A stretch of 64,000 nucleotides of DNA from Thalassia testudinum. Its lineage: Eukaryota > Streptophyta > Magnoliopsida > Alismatales > Hydrocharitaceae. Under the pieces are notes generated by a model, which saw nothing but the letters and a program-made list of their open reading frames with translations, was not told the DNA's origin and did no database searches. The translations under genes and the position numbers were made by a program. Of this stretch, positions 1 to 11,902 are shown piece after piece. The stretch's first letter is position 1; each line of letters begins with the position of its first letter. Location: assembly GCA_037157565.1 (NCBI GenBank), contig JAZHRO010000012.1, positions 7,280,501 to 7,344,500 of the forward strand. Reading direction: 5' to 3'.

Positions 1-1541
1 GATGAAAGCAAAAAATAATTGGGTTGTGTTTCATCTCATGTCAAATAAGGTAACCATCTTGTCAAAAAATGCTTTGGGGTTTCTCTTCCACGAAAATTGC
101 TTGTTCAGTTGGTGTAATGATACTTAAAAGGGCAAGAATGTGATTCTCACATGATGGTGGATGTGTTGATGTCATGAAGAGGCATGGAGGATAGTGGCGG
201 TTTTCATTTGAGAATGGCAATTTTGATGGTGATGTGAGACTGGTAGGTGAAGTTGCCTTTGATGGTGATGGCATTTCAGGTTCCTGTTGCATAGGATGCT
301 ACAGAAGGCAACAATTTTGATTGCAGTGACTTTGATGGTGGGTAGAGATGATAGTCGATGAAAACATGGCACTTTGTTACTGGCAAGCAACTTTTGCATC
401 AACTCACATCTTGACACACCCTGTTATAAGCCTCCAGTTGCCTACCAAGCAAAAAAGTGCAGTTTAGAGACCTCTTTTTTGATGCCATAATTTAATTGCC
501 AGTGTAAAGTTACATTCTCAGACTTCAGTTGAATACCAAATATAAGAAAAAAAATCTCTAGGCCCTGCAGTATGGTGAGGTAGCAATGTTGTTGCTTATT
601 ATGGTAACTACAACTAATTTTTCAAGGAACTTCATTGTATAAATTCATCACTGAGAAGATGGTTGAAATATCAAGGGGTTCTTATTTTTGTAATGTTTTA
701 TAGCATAATGAGTGATGGTGGGCGTATGGTTGGAGGTATTAATTGTTTTGGCGAGAAAAAAATTTGGTGACATTTTATTGGTGATGGCATCAAAAAAGGA
801 GGAAGAATTCTTTCAAAAAAAGAAAAGAGGAAGACATGCAAGGAGATTTAGGATGGTGGGTGGGGATGACCGAGATGTGCCATGGTTGGTGTGGGTACTG
901 GTGAGAAGAGGGTGATGCGAGAGGTGGGGAGGGAGAGAACTGGGGGAGCTAGGGAGCCCAATCATAGCCATTGGATCCGTGGCTATTCATGGGCCTAATA
1001 AACATTAAAATGGTCAAGTGCCAGCTACAGCAGCTCCCAATTTCTCTACAATTAGAGGACATCAAGCAGAATGAAGTAAAAACATACCTCTTTGCAAGTG
1101 AAGTGAAATCAATCCTTAAAACTAAATAATTTCCCTTTAGGCTTCCTAAATCAAAAGCTTAAATATCAGAGTCAGATTTAATTGGGAGACTTGCTCAGGG
1201 GCCTACCCATATGTGTTTTAAGAGGGACGGTCCCTGAAATCACCATAATCTAGTATGACCGTCAAATGAGATTTTTATCGATGTTTCATTTTTACAGAAA
1301 TTATGATTTTGTATTTTGTTGCTATTTAATTATATGATAAACACCATTTTCCCTAACTTTTTACTGTCTTCGATATCAAATGATGCTGATTCCATTTTTG
1401 GTGTTGCATATAGCTTCCATATGTTGGCCTCCCACTGCTGCTTTCTATTTCATTGGTTTTCCTAGCCATTTAAGTATGCTTTGTTTTACAAAAAGAAGAA
1501 GTCAACTTGCCGTTGGCCAATAAATGAAGCTTCTGCTCATG
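1..1541. other. No recognisable gene; possible intron or flank of the DHFS-like exon
   Basis: I see no domain, LTR, TSD or conserved reading frame here. The stretch is AT-rich with short purine runs and small unrelated open frames. The last part, from about 1390 to 1545, is T-rich and ends in an AG acceptor just before the DHFS-like exon, so it may be intronic sequence of that gene. Confidence 0.4.
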
Positions 1542-1551
1542 CTTGCGGCAG

Positions 1552-1891
1552 GACTACGACCAGATATCTTCTTGCTTACAGAAGCTGATATTGCGGGTTC
1601 CAAATCTCGGATGACTTCAGCTTCCTCGCTGAAGGATTCTTGTCTCCGTGCTGCATCAGACTCCGGTATTGATGCTTTTGACCTTGGCATGGTTACACAC
1701 AAACAGGTCATCAAACTACGAGACCTACCAGAGAAGAGATCAACGTTAATTGGCTTTGAAACTGAGCCAATTGTTGATTCACTGAGGGCTGCAAGCCGGT
1801 TGCTTGAGCTTAGGTCTGAAAACGGTGATGGCCTCATTGTTGTCACCGGCTCTTTTTATATTGTTTCTTCTGTATTAGCTGCCATCCGCAG
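1552..1891 (+). CDS. Exon of a dihydrofolate synthetase / folylpolyglutamate synthase-like gene (C-terminal part)
   Basis: The open frame reads GLRPDIFLLTEADIAG, then SRMTSASSLKDSCLRAASDSGI, then a C-terminal LIVVTGSFYIVSSVLAAIR block. From memory this matches the C-terminal lobe of FolC-type Mur ligases, which add glutamate to dihydropteroate or folates with ATP; the ending resembles the family's VVTGSLxxVxxVL motif. I start the exon after an AG acceptor at 1550-1551. An upstream ATG at 1524 directly follows a stop codon and need not be the real start. A strong donor (CAG/GTAAAT) lies at 1889-1895; if it is not used, the frame ends at a TAA at 1893-1895. No ATP-binding N-terminal domain is present, so this is the tail of a gene whose earlier exons lie to the left of the window, or a gene fragment. 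There are no internal stops. Confidence 0.6.
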
Positions 1892-1895
1892 GTAA

Positions 1896-3299
1896 ATATC
1901 TCGTAAGATTTTCTTTTGCAAGTCCTTGTGCATCCTTCTCTTTTAGTACACGATTGCTCTTCCTTGTGCAAAAAAGATGCAACCAACATATGAGCCATTT
2001 GTTGGTCGCTTGGACTGTTTTTTATCGGAATAAAAGTGCACTATGTGTGCAAGTAGGGATGGAGAAAGGGAGATTCCGATGGGTGCCTGGCACCTCCAAT
2101 ATTAAAAAAAATATATTTTAAATATGAACTCGTAAAAGGAGCTCCTAAGTGATCATGAAAAGTATTATATCTTTTATGAACTCGTAAATGAAACGAGACA
2201 ATTATGGTTAAACGTAACCAAGACGGTAGTAATTAATGGTTAAGTAAAAGGAGGAAACTAATAGTTGTAAGTTCAAATAAAATATTCAAATATTAAGACT
2301 ATATCACATGAAATATAACTTCTCCAAGCCTTGACATATATATTATCTCTTTCATAACGCATATACATGTTGGTAAAATGGTAGGAAAGTGAGAACGTGT
2401 GAATGAGATGAGGTCGGGGGAGGTTATCAACCAGACAATAATGACCAATGAATATGCATAATATTTATATGATCTTAGCATTGGACTAAGATTTATCTTT
2501 GATTGAATATATGACAATGCTGTCTTACACCGAGTTTGGGAGGAGGGATATATTTAGTGGTATAACTTTTATGCAAGTGAGTTATATTGTAATTTTATTT
2601 GGAAGTTAAAATGGTTATCTTGTTAGGCTAACCTATTATTATTAGGAATGCAAAGAGATTAGCAAAAGGGTTATTTTGTATTTGTTATTGGGTTGTTTGG
2701 GACTTAGATGTAGGGATAAGCTGCTGAATGATAGTTTTATCTCTCAAACTATATGTTTGAAAGCTAGTTGATAGTTAGAAAGAAATCAATATAAGTTTTC
2801 ATTATTTAATTGTAGATTATTTTATGTATTTAATAAATATTGTAAATAGTAAATAATAGCAATTTTATATTGAGATTATTTTATCGCTTTCCTTCACATC
2901 ATAATATTGACTAAAGTTCACCTAGTAAGTAATCTAACAACCTTTTACTTCACATCATTCTTATTTGGCTAATCATCCAAGCAACAAATAATTTTATTTG
3001 GAGGATATGGACTTGGGAGGGATTGCATTTTGAAAATCATGTGACATTTGTTTATCTTTTAGTTAACAAATTTCTATATGTTGATTAAAGCTTGTTAGTC
3101 AAGCACTTGATCGCAAATTGGAATTCTAAGTCGCAACATCCATGTGAACATGAATAAGAGGCATTCGTAGAAACTACTTTGGTAGACAACCATTACTAGA
3201 CAAATCATTTACAAGTGCAAAGTTGAAATTAGAAAAAATCTCATGTCTCCATATTTTTACTATAGAAACTTAGCCGTAAGCCTAAATCTAACCCCTGGT
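1896..3299. other. AT-rich stretch without recognisable genes
   Basis: There is no conserved reading frame and no LTR or TSD structure. Short A/T-rich repeats and a few small open frames occur, none resembling a known protein. Confidence 0.4.
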
Positions 3300-3305
3300 T
3301 AGGAC

Positions 3306-3940
3306 CATGTGCATGTTCATGTTCCTCTTATCTACATGGTAATCCTTCATATATTGCTTCATCAACTTCTTTGCAGCCTCCTTCATCGCCACCGTATCTC
3401 TCAGCTCCTATAGCCCTTTCCCCCCCTCCTTCCCAAGGACCTTCCTTTCCAGTTGTCTGTGCCCTTGTATCACTGCTGTGACAGTGAGCTTGCCTTCATT
3501 AGTAGAAAGCCCTTCGCTTTCCCCTTTCCAATGGTTCTGAATGGATCAATGTGATCAAGCGAGGAGCGTTTCGGCTTCGGGTATCTACACTCAACTTTCG
3601 TAGCAGAGGAAGGGTCCAAGTTGGGTTCTTTGGCAGATTTTTGGGGGGTTTGTGGATGGTGGTGGGGTTTCATGGGACCAGCAGTCTTGTAGAAGTTGGA
3701 GTTATTGAAGTTGGAATAGGGGGCAAGGCTGAGGGAGGAGTTGACCTCTGATCGAAGGAGCTTTGGATCCTTGGACTTACTCGATCTATTGGATGCTATT
3801 GGCACCAATAGGGTGGAGATCGAGGAGATGGAGATGGATATGGAGAGGGAGGAGGGGTTGACAGTAGGGGTTGTGACTAGGAAGCAAATCAATGGGGTGC
3901 GGGAAGCATTGGAAGAGAGGGAAGGGATGGGTAAATGCAA
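3306..3940 (-). pseudogene. Possible minus-strand gene fragment, unidentified
   Basis: Two minus-strand frames stand out. One (3470-3940, 156 residues) is Ser/Pro-rich, with runs such as SISISISSIS and basic patches (KPKRSS, IGKGKAKG). Downstream, in a frame ending near 3306, a charged stretch reads AMKEAAKKLMKQYMKDYHV. The change of composition from low-complexity to charged, helix-forming sequence is what two exons of a host gene could look like. I do not recognise the product and found no convincing splice pair joining the two, so chance open frames remain quite possible. Confidence 0.2.
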
Positions 3941-3950
3941 AGAGGGGAAT

Positions 3951-5376
3951 GAAGCGCTAGCATTTGCTCCATGTGAAGTCGCAGGAGGGATAGAGATGAG
4001 AGGGTTAACTTGCTTAAAATTGTGGGATAACTTCTAAAATCCTTATCCCACAAGAACCTAGGAGTATCTTAGGTTAAGTGCTCTTAACCTAGGTTAGAAT
4101 ATACGCCCTATCAAATCAAGTTAAACACTCATTTTCATGGGTTAAGTTGGTTAACAAACTATGAGAGTTAGCTAACTTGAAAAAGGGGAAAGCAAAAAAG
4201 GAAATATCTCCATATGCCTAGCCTACCATCCTTTATAGAGGTGGAGGGAGGAGGAGAAGCAAGCTAACACATGTTCTACGGTTTATGTTCCTTTATATAT
4301 GTTAAAGATAATGCATCCTTGATAAAAATTTAGGTGCAGTTCCTACATTCCAACAAAAATATGATGTGACGAAAAAATTGATCTAAATCTGTATATAAAT
4401 TTCTATATATCTATATGAGCATGATAAATATATTACTTAATTTTCTAAATATAAGTATAAGTTAACATTAAAGAAAATGTCAGATGTGATTTGCATAGAG
4501 AAAGTAAATGCGGGAAATTAATCTATCAAATGGACCAATCATATTTAATTAAGATTCTACTAAGAATTATAAACTATTAAAAAGATTTGAACTAACAGAA
4601 GCCTTCATTGATGATTTTTTAAATTCTAACAAAAGGAATTGGTAATCTTAAATAGCAATAAACATGAAAATAAATATGACTTTCACAATTCCATCAATTT
4701 TTGCTTAATATTAATTTAATTCTTTTTATAACAATGCACGTGGGATCTTATAACCAATAAAAATAGAATTCTTTCTTTAACGCTTCAAAGTAAAAGATTC
4801 TAGCTTCGTTCCTATATACAAGTTCAAATTAAGATGGTAGATTCAGGTTGGACCATTTGATCTGCATGGATAGACCACTGCACATTCGATTCGAGGAGCT
4901 AGTTTTTGCTGACCCTGTGAGGGTGAAGGTGCTTGATAACAGTTTCGAATTGAGAAATTCGAAGGAAGGCTCGAGAGTGTTGTGATACGCATAAAGGTTG
5001 GGATTTCGGTGGACACATTTTGTTTGGGTTCTTCTTGATTGACAGATGGACTGTGGCTAAATCCAACGTTTCGATGGAGCAGGAGTTGCATTAAATATGC
5101 GAGCAACGTAATCGAGCTGATCCGAAGTTAATAATACCTGGTTCACTACTGTTACTTGCGTGCTTCTTGGCTCGATCCAACTCTTTTTTTAGATGTGAAA
5201 TATGGTGGGTTGTTCGATCACCGAATCAACCTTCCACACAGGAAACCTCACGCAATCTCCCCACTCCACCAACTGAGCAGCGGCCGCTGCGTCCGGTTTT
5301 GTCTTTTTTCTCGAAATCCACCGATGGGATTCCCTGCGTGGGATTTTTCCTGTGGGGAAGTCATCATTCATTTAAA
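3951..5376. other. No recognisable gene
   Basis: AT-rich sequence, with a more GC-balanced patch near 4840-5340. Small overlapping open frames occur on both strands but none has family features. Confidence 0.35.
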
Positions 5377-5461
5377 GGGTCAGTTTGTTTCATAAAATAA
5401 ATTTTATAAGTCTTCAAATTAAGAAATAAGTCGAAGAAAAATTAATTTTGATATTTGAAAA

Positions 5462-5537
<76 letters not shown>

Positions 5538-5724
5538 AATTATGGGTATTTGGGAAGATGAATAAGAATGATATCTTACGAGAGGAGAAAAAAAGTTTAT
5601 CCCACCCCTTCCTAAAATAAGTTATCTTAGATTTTAAAATTTTCTTCTGAAAATAATTTTATCATGAGATAAAATTTGTCAAATATGAGATAAGTCATTG
5701 TGTCTCACGTAACAAATAAGTCCT
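5377..5724. mobile_element. Candidate small inverted-terminal-repeat element (MITE-like) containing a long TA run
   Basis: The left edge (GGGTCAGTTTGTTTC) and the reverse complement of the right edge (AGGACTTATTTGTTAC) share an imperfect terminal inverted repeat of about 15 bp. AAA lies directly outside both ends, which would fit a 3-bp TSD of the Tourist/Harbinger type. The interior is AT-rich and non-coding and holds the TA microsatellite. The TIR is weak and AAA is low-information, so this is tentative. Confidence 0.35.
5457..5535. repeat. Poly-A run followed by a (TA)n microsatellite of about 32 units
   Basis: A run of A (5457-5470) passes directly into an uninterrupted TA dinucleotide array ending at 5535. 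Confidence 0.95.
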
Positions 5725-6597
5725 AAAATGGTGGATAAAGAGTACGACTATAGTTTCATGTCCTTGTAAGCCAACCACTTCTCGGGATGGTATTCAGAGT
5801 TGGAAATATGTTGCTTCCATTAATTTTGTCTATTATGCATTGTGGGCAATTTGGATGAATACCGATAAATGCAAGTTAGCCTATTTATTCCTTGCTACTA
5901 CGTTTCCTACTTTCCAACTCCCACAGAAAAAATAGAGACCGGATTAGACACATGTCCCTTAAAAATTAAACTAGTTATCCAAGTTCATGCCGATGTTCGG
6001 ATGAGTTGAATTTGATTAATAAGTGAAAGGATGCTTTCAAAACGTTGAATCCATGCCCTACTCGTCCTATAGTTTGCATCTGCCATACAAGAGGTACTTC
6101 TTCTGCTCCTTTGCTTCCGTTTCGTCCCCTATTTCAAAACGCGTGAAGCTTAGGTTTTAATTGTTTGTATTTCCTTCCGCTCTTTTTTTTTAAAATATTT
6201 TTGGCTTCTTGCTAATTATTTATTGGTGCTTATTTATGTGTTTCTTTCTTTGATTTCCATTGAAAAAGATTGGGGCTGCCAGAGTGAGAAAAATGCGGGA
6301 TCCTTAACCCTTCCACTTCAGAAAGGGGATTTACTCGTTCAATCCAATATATGGATATACGATGAATCGTCTTAGGATGGCATCTATATATTGATAGATT
6401 CTCGGTAGGACAGCTATTGTAGTTGTCTCCGTAGTTTTGTTATTTTTTTAGCTTTGCTATGGTATACTTTTCGTTGTTCTCTCTCTTTTTTATTTTATTT
6501 TATTTTATTTTATTTTTATATTATTTAACATATACGTTGATTTTAAATTTTATCTTTATACTATTCCAATATTAAATATATTTTTATGAAAATATGA

Positions 6598-6641
<44 letters not shown>

Positions 6642-7896
6642 AATCTAATCTAAGACATAAATTGGAAATTGAAATATATTGAATAATATATTTTACGGTG
6701 TACGGTGTATTTAGATTTTTTATTAGTATTTCTTTTTTTTCATTGATCAAAAATCAAGATACATCAGGTAATATATTAATGCATTTTGCAACACGTGTTG
6801 ATTTTTCATTTATCGAAAATCAAGATGTACCCATTAAAGATCATATTAGACTTTTATATGATTGATTTTTATACCTATGAAGCAACGTACATGTTAAAAA
6901 TTAATTAAATATGATATTTTAATAAAAAAAAAAAAAAGAAACGGCGTCGAACTTTGGTCAAAAAATTGTAGATCACTGCCAGTCGGAGCAAATCACAAGC
7001 TTCTTTCCCACTGGTGGAGTTCTCTCACAACCACAAGTTATTTCAGCGTAGCATGCCTTTGCTCTCTTCGCAACTTTTCGACCAACTCTCCCCTCCCTTA
7101 AACTCTTGAGCTTGCATTAACCTTTGCTTTCCCATTTCAGTCCCCTGGCATTTGAGTGAGTGTGTGGAAGGTCCCTTGTTTCTTGGTAAAGAGAGCTGAG
7201 ATGCAGCAGAACTTGGTATAGAATGGAATGACGAAAACATAGAACTGATGGAGAAGGAAGTCAAAAGAACGGTTAAGGAAGCCTAGCATGAAGATCGAAT
7301 ATTCAACCAAAGTACATCGATGATTGTCAATCAGAATGTTGTAGAAGGTACATGTACGTAAGGGTATACTTGGACATAACGGTGAAAAGTCTAGGGTTGG
7401 CAGAAGCTCCCAGATCATCATGGAAAGCTCTAGTGAAGTTTGAGACAATCTTCGGGCAGTGAAGTTTGAATTAATCGATGATCTGTTTAAGGTTTGCTAT
7501 CAGGGCCCAGCCCCTGGTTATATGCGGATGCCGTCGTGGTCACGAAGGAAGTTAACTTGGAAAGAAAATTTAATGATTAACATTCTCATTGGGTTACATA
7601 TCAGTTAGAATATTAGAGTTTTTGCTGGAACATAGAAGCATTGAGTCCATTGTTAAATTAGCCACACAAATTAGTAAGCCTCTTGAAATAAATATAAATA
7701 AGATTTTTACGTAGGTGCTTGATGTTAAAGTGATGGCCTTATCAAAGTTAGACGTTCCTCTAGGGTCTATTGCATCATTTGATTTCACTAATGATCCTGA
7801 TATGTTTTCTCGTAAAATATAGGAAATTACCAATTAAGTATATGTTGTGTGGGTTTCGCAGGTGTGAACTTAGGTTCTATAAGTTCTAATTAAGTA
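5725..7896. other. Flank of Array 1 without recognisable genes
   Basis: AT-rich sequence with several TTTTA and TA repeats. A somewhat more balanced block at 6950-7500 has short open frames on the minus strand that I cannot assign. It ends at the left TSD (TAATA, 7897-7901) of the minus-strand Copia element. Confidence 0.4.
6602..6639. repeat. (TA)n microsatellite
   Basis: An uninterrupted TA dinucleotide run of about 19 units. Confidence 0.95.
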
Positions 7897-7901
7897 TAAT
7901 A

Positions 7902-8529
7902 TGGTGAAATGAGATGTATACAGGGAATAAATAAATATATATATATATAATTTTATATAAATAAAAAATATTAAATCAAGTAAGTTAAAAATGATCCGGG
8001 AAGATTCAAAATACAAGAAAAAATAAAGAGCATGCAAAGAAATAAAGAAGGATTAGAATTTACTCAGATGGAAGCATTCATGAAGGACTTCTCTTAGAGT
8101 AGGTGTTGCCTTTCAGAATACTGGTGCGTCGAGGTTTGACGAACTTCTCCCAGGATACGAGATCCACCTCCAAGATTTAGAACACTCCGACCTTAGATGT
8201 CCTAAAAAATCATCTCAAGATAATGAAGCCTAGGTAATTTTGTTGATCAACCAAATTCCCAATTGATTTACTAATTTAGTTGATTGATCAATCAAAAACC
8301 TTTCATGGATCACTCTCAATCCCTGTACAAGATCGACAAACTTGATTTAAGATTTTTCTACCAATCTTATGTCAAACGAATACACCAAAAAAGAAAGATA
8401 AAAATGAGAGAGGGGGAAAGAAAGTGGAAAGAGCTTTTCTGCTCTTACTGTTTGTCAAATGAGAGCCCACGACCCAACGTTTATATCAATTGCATCCCAA
8501 TTTATGCAATTAGGCTCTCAAATCCAACA
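7902..8529 (-). repeat. 3' LTR of Copia-1 (shortened)
   Basis: It aligns with 27280-28342 over both ends: shared blocks include the GATCCACCTCCAAGATT segment, TTGATCAACCAA, and the GAGAGAGCTTTTCTGCTC-like segment. It begins TGG and ends ACA on the plus strand. About 390-400 bp present in the other LTR (roughly 27900-28293) are missing at about 8480. Just beyond its right edge, the minus strand reads GTAGGGAAA, a plausible polypurine tract. Confidence 0.85.
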
Positions 8530-9063
8530 TTTCCCTACAAATTCATCGTTGCAATCCAACGATAAATTACTTGGCCACCATACCCTACTCTTAGTAAAGG
8601 TACCTTCCGATTTAAGTCCTTACCTAAGTCATCCACCTTCACCACCACAGGAATAAAGTGAAAATAGTCTTAAACTTTAGACCTTTGATGTAAGGTGTAT
8701 AGTGGTAACAACAGAGTGAAGTTCTTTGTGATAATTTTCAGGGTTGGTGCTCTTAAGGGTTATGCACCCTATCCTGTTTCATGAGCGTATTCGGAAAAGA
8801 TCATATTCTCTTAATTGCGACCTACGGTAACACTCACATAGGTGGCGTTCTCCAATGATGCACTGCTCACATCTAGCCATAAGACTTGAACCCATTGAAA
8901 GCCTTTGTTCTTCCTAAATTTGCAGTTTAAGGTACTCTCACTTCCAAGGATTGGACTCAAATGCAGCACTATTTAACAATGAGTGCCAACCAGTTTCCTA
9001 TACAACTTGTTACCACATTGAACTTACTTTGTGGATCTCCACTCAGTTAAGTTGGGTTTCTAC
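8530..9063 (-). mobile_element. 3' untranslated internal part of Copia-1
   Basis: This is non-coding sequence between the RNase H end and the 3' LTR of Copia-1. It carries the site where Athila inserted (TCTAC at 9059-9063 versus GCTAC at 23260-23264). Removing Athila makes it continuous with the RNase H region that resumes at 23265. Confidence 0.75.
9059..9063. repeat. Left target-site duplication of the Athila element
   Basis: TCTAC lies directly outside the 5' LTR start and GCTAC directly outside the 3' LTR end (23260-23264). Four of five bases match, which fits a 5-bp TSD with one later mutation. Confidence 0.8.
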
Positions 9064-10725
9064 TGATGTGCATATATCTAAATAGCCAAAAATATCTATT
9101 AATGCATATTCCTAGTATCATATTAGCATCATGCATTGTAAATATTGTATAACATGTATAATCATGCATTTAGGTCAAATTATATAATTGTATAGTAAAT
9201 GACTCCTTTTATGGTCAGGGACAGGGTGATTTTTAATCAGGGCTTCAGATGGAAGATCCAATTGTACGTATCTGACCAAGGCGACGACGGGAGTTCAAAA
9301 ACTCCAAGATCGCCTTGATCGGACATCCGTAGCATCAAATATAGTCTGAGGAAGCCCATAGATCGAGGAAGCCCATAGTCTGAGGACCAAGATGGTGTCA
9401 ATCCACATTTCAGATGACAAATCCGACCGCACGGATGGGTTCAGATCGATGATCGCAACCTAACGGCACGAAAATCGGCTCAATCCAACATCCGTGACAC
9501 CTACATGTCACAGAAGATGGACGATTATGATGGCGCCACGTGGTGCCATCACAGCCGCCCAAATTGGCTGCAGCACTGCTTCTCATCCTCTGAAGGTGCG
9601 GGCCAGGCGAGATCTGGGCCGCTGGATCTTGATCCAACGGCCACAGGGTGCACGCGCTTAAAACGTAAGCGCGACGAAAAACTGGCCATAGCGCAGCGGT
9701 CGAGCACCCTTGCACAAGCGTGGGGCGCGGGTTCGACTCGCGATCAGCAGCGCGTGCGCGTTTTATCTCGACCGCACGATCAGCTGCGGATGGCCCAAAT
9801 TGCCCAATCAGGCGCACACGCGATCAAACGCACCGCCTCATGCCCGATCGCACGTGTAGGCATGTGCAACTGAAGCAAGCGAGAAGCGATTTGAGCCGTC
9901 TGATGTCGCGATCAAACGATTGAGATTTCTTGGACGTGTGCCTGGCGTTAAGGTGCGGGCGAGGAGGAGGCACGCGCGATGCGTGCACGTCGCCCACGAT
10001 CAGACCTTTAGTGACAAATAAATCCATCACTAACGACCTGATTTTAATGTTTTTTGAATAAGGAATGACCAAATTACCCCCAATCCTTATAACTATAAAA
10101 GGAGACCCCTACCCTACGAAATTCTTATCCCTTCCTTCACCTCTCTTCCTCTCCAAAGTTTAAGAGAAGCTTGTCCCACACTCAGGATGCTACTCTAGAG
10201 CCAAATTCAAGTTTTCTCGCCCCCATTCTAGAAGTGGATCCCGCGATAACGACGACATACTACCTCATTCCCGCTTCTTCCACATTCGTCTTCCTTCTTC
10301 CTACTCCACCCTCTGTCTTCTAGGCGTCGCTCCGTCCAGCTCGTCCTCCAAGCATTTGTCAAGGAGGATAACATCTCTCTCCCTTCTTTTTAACCACTTT
10401 CTAGAATAGAATTTCCCGCTTTCTAGTTGTAATCATTTCCCGCTTTCTAGTTGTAAGAACATTATTATTATATCAAGTGATTGTTCTCTCTCTTTCTCTC
10501 TCTTATTGTTTATATCAATTCCATTGTAATTATCTCGTTTTCAAACAAAAATACAAAAAAATATAATCTCAAATTTAAGATCAACGTAGCCTCCCTGTGT
10601 TCGACCCGGAATTTCTTTACGAATTTCGATGAAATTTTATCCGTTGATAGATTACTTCGCAAATCACACTACAGCAACAGGTTTTTCAAATCCAACTTCG
10701 ATCGCATAATTTTCCGATCTCAACA
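9064..10725 (+). repeat. 5' LTR of the Athila element
   Basis: It starts TGATGTG and ends CAACA. The same sequence recurs from 18940, starting TGATGTAC, and ends at 23259 in a mutated TA. It contains a GC-rich middle (about 9500-9990), a TATA box near 10094 and a CT-rich stretch near 10482-10503. Confidence 0.9.
10094..10102 (+). promoter_or_regulatory. TATA box of the Athila 5' LTR
   Basis: CTATAAAAG is followed by GAGACCCCTACC. The same box is kept in the 3' LTR near 22618, so it is a plausible start region for the element's RNA. Confidence 0.6.
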
Positions 10726-10728
10726 TTT

Positions 10729-10745
10729 TAGCGCCGTTGCTAGGG
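10729..10745 (+). other. Primer binding site, tRNA-Asp type
   Basis: TAGCGCCGTTGCTAGGG lies 3 bases after the LTR end. It pairs with the 3' end of plant tRNA-Asp with three mismatches, all of the C-to-T or G-to-A kind expected from methylcytosine decay. This PBS type is typical of the Athila/Tat side of plant Gypsy elements. Confidence 0.8.
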
Positions 10746-11902
10746 AGGCAACAATTTTCAAATTTTTTTCTGCATTTTGTGCACTTTACTATTTTCTAAA
10801 TTGCTTTATTTCTCATCTGTTGTTTTGCAAGTACCTTAACAAGGAATCGTCAAGTGGTAGATCAGAGTAAAGTGCAGTTGAAGACAACTGTAAGTGCTCC
10901 CCATTCTTCCCCTTCCATAGATTTCATCTCACAACATTAATTCAAACTCCAACTAACCTAGGTGTTTGCATAAATCCTAGGGTTAATTTGGTTACTTGGA
11001 TTTTCACTCACATTCATCTTAACCTCATATATAAAAAAAATAACAAAAAGATATTCTTACGAGGTAAATCAACATACACTACATACACCCACATTCATGG
11101 CACATAACCTAATTAATTTTTATCTACCCAACTGGATTCTGATCTATGGAATCGGTACACGCAAATCAACATATAAAAGAGTAGAAATCAGTCTAGGTCA
11201 ATCATTTTGTGTGCCTAACTCAGTGGTGTAATTTCGGCCAATTGTTTGAGCTGTTTGAGCCACACCAGTTAATCTAAAATCAACTCACCAAGTAGCTTCC
11301 TCTTAGGGTTTTCAATTTAGGTCAATGCCAGGCACTCCACTTTACTTTTGATTTCAAAAGGAAAAAGATCTTCACCCGTGCTTGAAAATCTGGTTTGTCT
11401 CGAAACTTGATTTAATTAACCTAATTCCAAACCTTAAAAGTTACTTAAGCAAGATTTGAACCTTAAAATCCACTTATCAAAAATAATCTTACTTAAAAAC
11501 CCCAGTTGTGCATGCAATTACACATATTCAATCAATCATTAAGGGCACAACCCATTTTAAGGGCCCACCACATTCCATAAGCACTACAATCCCAGGCCTA
11601 AATAAAATCAAGTAGACATTGGCCTTATGGACTGATTTGCTCTTCGGGATCCAGTCTGAGATTGTTTACGATTAACCTGTTTGTACCGATCAATCTGATG
11701 TCTAGGCAGGGGAGTAGCGTCAAATGACCGCAGTTGGGGGTACATTAGGAACCGGAGGCGCAAGCCAAAGGAAGAACCTTCTCCCCAGTCCCTCCTTCTA
11801 ACTGGTTGGATTGATTGAACGCAAGTAGAGTAAATCGTTTATAATCTTAAGATGGATTCTGAGAGTCTGTAGATCCTTAGGCTACCTCACTTAAGGACAG
11901 GC
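10746..11902 (+). other. Untranslated leader of the Athila element
   Basis: There is no coding sequence between the primer binding site and the gag frame. Long leaders are usual in Athila-type elements. Confidence 0.6.

Noticed and set aside
9410..9923. Overlapping open frames on both strands in the GC-rich Athila LTR
   Set aside because: They lie wholly inside the LTR, are matched by decayed sequence in the other LTR, and have no protein features.
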